NCBI GenBank assembly: GCA_030668505.1
Contig: DAOUTV010000041.1
Location: 1-10,080 of the forward strand
Source: Desulfobacterales bacterium
Lineage (GTDB): Bacteria; Desulfobacterota; Desulfobacteria; Desulfobacterales; C00003060
Length of the DNA stretch: 10,080 bases
Direction: 5' to 3'
Below the pieces are notes generated by a model that made no database searches, was not told where the DNA came from, and saw only the letters and a list, made by a program, of their open reading frames with translations. Positions 6,015-10,080 of the stretch are shown in pieces; the first letter of the stretch is position 1; every line of letters begins with the position of its first letter. A program made the position numbers and the translations under genes.

Positions 6015-6854
6015 TTACCCGCCCGTTAATTTTTCAATCCTTTTTCCCACCGGCGGGTGGGTGCTGAAAAGGTTCATGAGGCTTTTTCCGGACAAGGGAT
6101 TCATGATGAACATGTGGGCTGTGGCCGGCTCGGCCTTCATGGGTATCTGTCGCGAGGCTGAAGATATCTTTTGCAAGGCACTTGCCAGCCCATAGGGACT
6201 ACCCGCAAAAGAGGCGCCTGCTGCATCGGCTGCATATTCCCTGGACCGGGATATGGCCATCTGGATCAACATGGCCGCAATAGGCGCAAGGATAGACATG
6301 GCAATAAGGCCGATCATGCCCCCGCCATCATCATCATCACGCCCCCCGAAACCAAACAGGGCAGCCCACCTGGCCATACTGGCGATCATCATGATGGCAC
6401 CGGCCATAGTAGCCGCAATCGAGCCGATCAGGATGTCCCGGTGCTTCACATGGGCCAACTCGTGGGCGAGCACACCCTTAAGCTCATTCTCGTCCAGAAG
6501 CCTAAGAATTCCCTGGGTAACCGCCACTACCGCATGCTGGGGATTGCGGCCTGTGGCAAAGGCGTTTGGGGATTCAGAGGGCATGATGCAAACCTTTGGC
6601 ATCGGAAGGCCGGCCTGCTGGGCCAGTTGTCTGACCATGCGATGTAACCCTGGCGCCTCAGCCTCAGAAACCGGCTTGGCCCGGTAAATCCTCAACACGA
6701 TCTTGTCCGAAAACCAGTAACTGCCAAAGTTCATGATTATCGCAAAGAAAAATGCGATGATCATTCCCTGTCGTCCCCCCAGCAAATTGCCGATGATCAT
6801 GACAAGGACAGTCAATCCGGCCAAAAGAATACCGGTTCTTATCGAATTTCCCAT
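6015..6854 (-). CDS. htpX: HtpX-family membrane zinc metalloprotease
   Basis: A 279-residue inner-membrane M48 protease that degrades damaged membrane proteins, with its active site in the cytosol. The zinc motif HELAH is at 131-135 within VLAHELAHVKHRD. The third ligand is probably E206 in SRSREYAAD. Membrane segments lie at about 8-25, 30-47, 141-160 and 181-200. The GRNPQHAVVAVTQGIL stretch before the active site and the C-terminal FSTHPPVGKRIEKL are typical of HtpX. A glycine/aspartate loop (GGRDDDDGGGM, 170-180) sits between the third and fourth segments. The ATG at 6854 follows GGGAGGA at ideal spacing. It is preceded by its own promoter and an iterated-repeat leader, so it is not strictly dependent on clpB upstream. 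The pairing of two stress proteases/chaperones is sensible but could be coincidental. Confidence 0.93.
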   Translation of the reverse strand: MGNSIRTGILLAGLTVLVMIIGNLLGGRQGMIIAFFFAIIMNFGSYWFSDKIVLRIYRAKPVSEAEAPGLHRMVRQLAQQAGLPMPKVCIMPSESPNAFATGRNPQHAVVAVTQGILRLLDENELKGVLAHELAHVKHRDILIGSIAATMAGAIMMIASMARWAALFGFGGRDDDDGGGMIGLIAMSILAPIAAMLIQMAISRSREYAADAAGASFAGSPYGLASALQKISSASRQIPMKAEPATAHMFIMNPLSGKSLMNLFSTHPPVGKRIEKLTGG

Positions 6855-6869
6855 AATTCCTCCCTTACC

Positions 6870-6951
6870 ATTGCGGAATGCGGATTTCGGAATGCGGAAT
6901 GAAAAACAATTTCAGAATCCAGTATCAAGCATCCAGCATCCAGCATCAGAT
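6870..6951. repeat. Two short iterated repeats in the htpX leader
   Basis: 6873-6900 iterates GCGGAATGCGGATTTCGG-type words. 6914-6949 iterates a CATCCAG-type word (AGCATCCAGCATCCAGCATC). Both lie between the htpX promoter and its ribosome-binding site, so they would be transcribed as the 5' leader. Confidence 0.75.
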
Positions 6952-6969
6952 CCTGTACCGTATGGTAGA

Positions 6970-6999
6970 ATGATATCAATCATAGACAAAACCTGTCAA
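6970..6999 (-). promoter_or_regulatory. Sigma-70-type promoter of htpX
   Basis: On the minus strand a perfect -35 box TTGACA (6994-6999) is followed 18 nt later by TATCAT (6970-6975), five of six matches to the -10 consensus. Transcription would start near 6963 and leave a leader of about 110 nt. Confidence 0.65.
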
Positions 7000-7003
7000 G
7001 ATG

Positions 7004-7152
7004 CAACGATTGATGACCTCGTAAAAAGTCGAAAAACACCATTTTTTGTCATTCCGGCGAAAGCCGGAATCTAGTTTTTTCAATTGGTTACAGAGTTTCT
7101 GGACTCCGGTTTTCACCGGAGTGACGACTTTTTACGAAGCCATCAACGGTTG
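7004..7152. mobile_element. MITE/BIME-like palindromic element directly downstream of clpB
   Basis: A 149-bp element with 28-bp imperfect terminal inverted repeats (7004-7031 and 7125-7152, 24 of 28 matching, both containing CGTAAAAAGTCG or its complement). Inside are two perfect 8-bp stems with tetraloops in opposite orientation: ATTCCGGC-GAAA-GCCGGAAT (7051-7070, plus strand) and ACTCCGGT-TTTC-ACCGGAGT (7103-7122, GAAA loop on the minus strand). There is no coding capacity, so it would have to be moved in trans. It ends 8 bp before the clpB stop codon and starts 5 bp from the htpX -35 box. It may also serve as the 3' end of the clpB transcript. Confidence 0.78.
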
Positions 7153-7159
7153 GCCGTTG

Positions 7160-9748
7160 TTACTGCACCCTGAAAACAATTTTTCCTTCATTCACATCAG
7201 CCAGGATGTGAGCCCGTTCACCCAGATTCCCCTGGAGCATTTCCATGGCCAATGGGTTTTCAATATGCTTCTGGATAGCCCGCTTCAATGGACGGGCACC
7301 AAAAGCAGGGTCATAACCTTCTTGGGCCAAGAGCACCTTGGCCGCATCCGAAAGTTCAAGGGTCACATTATGCTCTATGAGCCGTTTCTGCACACTCTTG
7401 AGCTGAATATCCACGATGGCATTTAGCTGTTCAGGTGCCAGATTGTGGAAGATGATTATGTCGTCTATTCGATTCAGAAACTCCGGCTTGAAACCTGCCC
7501 GCAAGGCCTCCATGACGCGCTTTTCCATCTCTTCATGTTGGCCTGCACCCAACTCCTGGATCCAGTGGCTTCCCACGTTTGAGGTCATGATAATGATGGT
7601 GTTTTTGAAATCAACGGTTCGACCGTGACCATCGGTCATTCGGCCATCATCCAAAATCTGCAAGAGGGCATTGAAGACCTCGGGATGAGCCTTTTCTATC
7701 TCGTCAAAGAGAACAACCGAATATGGCCGACGCCTGACGGATTCGGTCAGATGTCCGCCCTCCTCATAGCCCACATATCCGGGAGGTGCGCCAATCAATC
7801 TCGAGACCGAGTGTCTTTCCATATACTCAGACATATCAATGCGGATCATGGCCTGGTCGTCATCAAAGAGAAATTCAGCCAGGGCCTTGGCCAGTTCTGT
7901 CTTGCCGACCCCCGTGGGTCCCATAAAGATAAAGGAACCGATGGGCCGATTGGGGTCCTGGAGGCCTGAGCGTGCGCGTCTCACTGCATTGGAGACCGGC
8001 ACAATGGCATCGTTCTGGCCCACGACCCGCTTTCCGAGTCGCTCCTCCATATGCACAAGCTTTTCTCGTTCCCCTTCCATCATCCGGGAAACAGGTATGC
8101 CTGTCCACAAGGAGACCACTTCTGCCACATCCTCGTCATCCACCTCTTCCTTGAGCATCTTGCGGTCTACCTGAAGTTCGGCAAGCCGCTGTTTGGCCTC
8201 TTCGAGCCGTCTATTTAAATCGTTTACCACCCCGTAACGGAGCTCTGCGGCCCTGGCAAGGTTTCCCTTTCGCTCGGCCTGTTGTTCCTCAATGCCTACC
8301 CGCTCGAGTTCCTCCTTGACCTGGCGAATGGCCTGGATGGCCTCTTTTTCGTTTTGCCAGTGGGCTTTCATCTCCCGGCTTTTTTCCTCCATGGCTGCAA
8401 GGTCTTTTTCAAGCTTGGCCAGTCGCTCCTTTGAGGCCTCGTCGGTTTCCTTCTTCAGGGCCTCCCGTTCGATCTGGGCCTGGACGATCCTGCGCTCCAC
8501 CTCGTCGATCTCGGCCGGCATGCTGTCGATCTCGATGCGGAGCCTGGAAGCGGCCTCATCAATCAGATCGATCGCCTTGTCCGGAAGGAATCTATCCGAT
8601 ATATAACGGTGGGACAGGGTCGCTGCAGCCACAATCGCCGAATCCTTGATTCTTACCCCGTGATGAACCTCGTATTTTTCTTTCAGGCCCCGCAGAATGG
8701 ATATGGTGTCTTCCACGGTGGGTTCCTGAACAAGAACCGGTTGAAAGCGCCGTTCTAAGGCCGCATCCTTTTCCACATACTTTCTGTACTCGTTTATAGT
8801 GGTAGCCCCCACGCACCGAAGGGTGCCGCGGGCCAAAGCGGGCTTAAGCATGTTTGACGCATCCACCGCGCCCTCAGCCGCCCCGGCCCCAACCACGGTA
8901 TGGAGCTCGTCAATGAACATGACGATTTCGCCTTCAGCAGCCTCCACCTCTTTTAGGACGGCCTTCAGGCGGTCTTCAAATTCGCCGCGGTATTTTGCAC
9001 CCGCAATAAGGGCACCCATGTCAAGGGCAACCAGTCGCCGGTTCTTGAGGGTCTCGGACACATCGCCGTTCACAATACGCTGGGCCAGGCCCTCCACGAC
9101 GGCTGTCTTGCCAACACCAGGCTCACCAATGAGGACAGGGTTATTCTTGGTGCGGCGAGAAAGGACCTGCACTACACGGCGTATCTCTTCATCCCGGCCG
9201 ATCACCGGGTCCAGCTTCCCAAGGCGTGCAAGGTCAGTCAGGTCCCGGCTAAACTTCTGTAGGGCTTGATACTTTTCCTCTGGGTTAGGATCGGTAATCC
9301 GCTGTGTGCCCCGGATATCCACCAAAACTTTCAGGATAGTCTCGCAGGTCACCCCGGCGCCGGCCAGTATGCGGGCAGCATCCGTTTCTTTCTCGTCGGT
9401 CATGGCCACCAGGATGTGCTCGACGCTCACATATTCATCCTTCATCTTGGCCGCCTCGGCAAAGGCCCTATCGAGCACCTTTTTGGTGATTGGAGAGATA
9501 TAGGCCTCCGCCATACCGGCCCCGCTCACCTTGGCTTTCTTTTCAAGGGCTTCCGTAATCCCATGCAACACCGCTTCAGGTGATGCCCCCAGCTTCTGAA
9601 GAATGGAACGAGTAATCCCCTCGGGCTGCTCCAACATGAACTTCAAGAGATGCGCAGGCTCGATCTGCTGATGTCCCAATTGGCCCGCCAGGGCCTGGGC
9701 GCCTTGAATCAGTTCCTGAGATTTTATGGTAAATTTATCAAAACGCAT
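7160..9748 (-). CDS. clpB: ClpB (Hsp100) disaggregase
   Basis: An 862-residue cytosolic AAA+ chaperone that, with DnaK, pulls polypeptides out of aggregates. Domains: Clp-N double repeat about 5-145; NBD1 with Walker A GEPGVGKT (208-215), pore loop KYRGEFE (252-258), Walker B VMFIDELH (276-283) and arginine-finger region LERRF (331-335); long coiled-coil middle domain about 405-535, which separates ClpB from ClpA/ClpC; NBD2 with Walker A GPTGVGKT (610-617), pore loop GYVGYEEGG (657-665), Walker B VVLFDEIEK (678-686) and sensor-2 GARPLKR (817-823). No ClpP-binding IGL/IGF loop is seen, as expected. Length is normal and the frame intact. The ATG at 9748 follows AAGGAG. A promoter lies about 90 nt upstream. 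No DnaK-system gene is in the window. Confidence 0.98.
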   Translation of the reverse strand: MRFDKFTIKSQELIQGAQALAGQLGHQQIEPAHLLKFMLEQPEGITRSILQKLGASPEAVLHGITEALEKKAKVSGAGMAEAYISPITKKVLDRAFAEAAKMKDEYVSVEHILVAMTDEKETDAARILAGAGVTCETILKVLVDIRGTQRITDPNPEEKYQALQKFSRDLTDLARLGKLDPVIGRDEEIRRVVQVLSRRTKNNPVLIGEPGVGKTAVVEGLAQRIVNGDVSETLKNRRLVALDMGALIAGAKYRGEFEDRLKAVLKEVEAAEGEIVMFIDELHTVVGAGAAEGAVDASNMLKPALARGTLRCVGATTINEYRKYVEKDAALERRFQPVLVQEPTVEDTISILRGLKEKYEVHHGVRIKDSAIVAAATLSHRYISDRFLPDKAIDLIDEAASRLRIEIDSMPAEIDEVERRIVQAQIEREALKKETDEASKERLAKLEKDLAAMEEKSREMKAHWQNEKEAIQAIRQVKEELERVGIEEQQAERKGNLARAAELRYGVVNDLNRRLEEAKQRLAELQVDRKMLKEEVDDEDVAEVVSLWTGIPVSRMMEGEREKLVHMEERLGKRVVGQNDAIVPVSNAVRRARSGLQDPNRPIGSFIFMGPTGVGKTELAKALAEFLFDDDQAMIRIDMSEYMERHSVSRLIGAPPGYVGYEEGGHLTESVRRRPYSVVLFDEIEKAHPEVFNALLQILDDGRMTDGHGRTVDFKNTIIIMTSNVGSHWIQELGAGQHEEMEKRVMEALRAGFKPEFLNRIDDIIIFHNLAPEQLNAIVDIQLKSVQKRLIEHNVTLELSDAAKVLLAQEGYDPAFGARPLKRAIQKHIENPLAMEMLQGNLGERAHILADVNEGKIVFRVQ

Positions 9749-9792
9749 GATTTTCTCCTTAAGATGTTCTAATTAAGAGTAACCGTTCACGG

Positions 9793-9814
9793 GTTCACAG
9801 GTTCAGGGTTTACC
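9793..9814 (+). repeat. GTTCACAGGTTCAG dispersed repeat, copy 2
   Basis: Near-identical to 2482-2503 but in the opposite orientation, with an extra partial unit GTTCACGG just before it (9785-9792). It lies in the transcribed leader of clpB. Confidence 0.75.
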
Positions 9815-9838
9815 GGAACTCTAAACCGCTTTTCAAAT

Positions 9839-9866
9839 AAAATAAGCACCTGATATGTATTGTCAA
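9839..9866 (-). promoter_or_regulatory. Candidate sigma-70-type promoter of clpB
   Basis: On the minus strand TTGACA (9861-9866) is followed after 16 nt by TATTTT (9839-9844); TTTTAT at 18 nt is an alternative. The -35 box is perfect and the -10 only fair. I could not find a convincing sigma-32-type element, although clpB is often heat-inducible. Confidence 0.45.
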
Positions 9867-10029
9867 ACGTCGCTATTTGCCCATTTGCGCTATGCTCCGG
9901 TGGGCCGTGCTCATCGTTTGGACCAAATAGATCCGCGCATTGTTCCCCCCTCACCCCGGCCCTCTCCACCCCATAAGCGCTAAGTTATTTTTGCACCGGA
10001 TGAACTGTGGAAGGTTTACTGAAAAAAAT

Positions 10030-10068
10030 GAACATCGAACATCGAACGTCCAACATCGAACGTTGAAT
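10030..10068 (+). repeat. Iterated AACATCGAAC-type repeat
   Basis: Four to five imperfect tandem units (AACATCGAACATCGAACGTC, then CAACATCGAACGTTGAATG) run close to the window edge. There is no sign of coding. Confidence 0.7.
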
Positions 10069-10080
10069 GGGAAAAAGGGA

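Larger units (their letters stand above)
9749..10080. other. Gene-free upstream region of clpB
   Basis: No supported gene. It contains the clpB ribosome-binding site and promoter, a copy of a GTTCACAGGTTCAG repeat (9793-9814), a C-rich stretch around 9944-9972 (CCTCACCCCGGCCCTCTCC) of a kind common in bacterial intergenic DNA, and an iterated AACATCGAAC-type repeat at 10030-10068. No CIRCE element (TTAGCACTC and its complement) is visible. Confidence 0.6.

Noticed and set aside
5604..6029. 141-residue plus-strand open frame
   Set aside because: It spans several unrelated repeats and a terminator-like hairpin; it is an artefact of GC-rich repeats.
6914..6951. CRISPR-like array
   Set aside because: Units are 7-9 bp with no spacers; simple tandem iteration.
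7416..9583. Several plus-strand open frames opposite clpB
   Set aside because: Antisense shadows of the clpB coding sequence with no start signals.
9749..9990. CIRCE or sigma-32 control of clpB
   Set aside because: No TTAGCACTC/GAGTGCTAA pair and no convincing heat-shock -35/-10 pair; only a sigma-70-like promoter could be supported.

Overview
The window is about 50% GC and looks like chromosomal DNA from a Gram-negative bacterium. The best guess is a deltaproteobacterium (Desulfobacterota). This rests on the gene set and on the crowd of short dispersed intergenic repeats, several of which resemble repeats I associate with that group. The assignment is an inference; no marker gene fixes it.

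Layout: one plus-strand gene, truncated at its 5' end by the window edge, encodes a multi-pass permease of the ArsB/NhaD (SLC13-like) superfamily with a secreted N-terminal domain (1-1749). It is followed by a strong intrinsic terminator (1799-1832). Every other gene lies on the minus strand and converges on it. In minus-strand transcription order these are clpB (9748-7160), htpX (6854-6015), two adjacent DUF1538 membrane proteins (5463-4684 and 4683-3898), a PII-like protein (3896-3549), a two-CBS-domain protein (3140-2739), a 48-residue zinc-ribbon protein (2656-2510) and a short, apparently broken coding remnant (2361-2063).

How the genes fit together: clpB (disaggregase) and htpX (membrane metalloprotease) are protein-quality-control genes, each with its own recognisable sigma-70-type promoter (TTGACA -35 boxes). 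The three-gene DUF1538-DUF1538-PII block is tightly packed (0-nt and 1-nt gaps) and is the most interesting unit. A paired DUF1538 system (UmpAB) has been described as a monovalent cation/proton antiporter. Here the cistron order suggests a two-subunit transporter controlled by its own divergent PII protein. Downstream lie a small CBS protein, another adenine-nucleotide-sensing fold, and a zinc-ribbon microprotein.

Intergenic DNA: every gap longer than about 300 bp is filled with different families of short repeats. These include a GC-rich palindrome clustered at 1765-2025 and decayed around 5660-5995, an imperfect AT-rich inverted repeat (3301-3466), a 149-bp MITE/BIME-like element (7004-7152) directly after clpB, and several 7-22 bp iterated motifs. 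I saw no tRNA, rRNA, CRISPR array, transposase gene or plasmid/phage hallmark.
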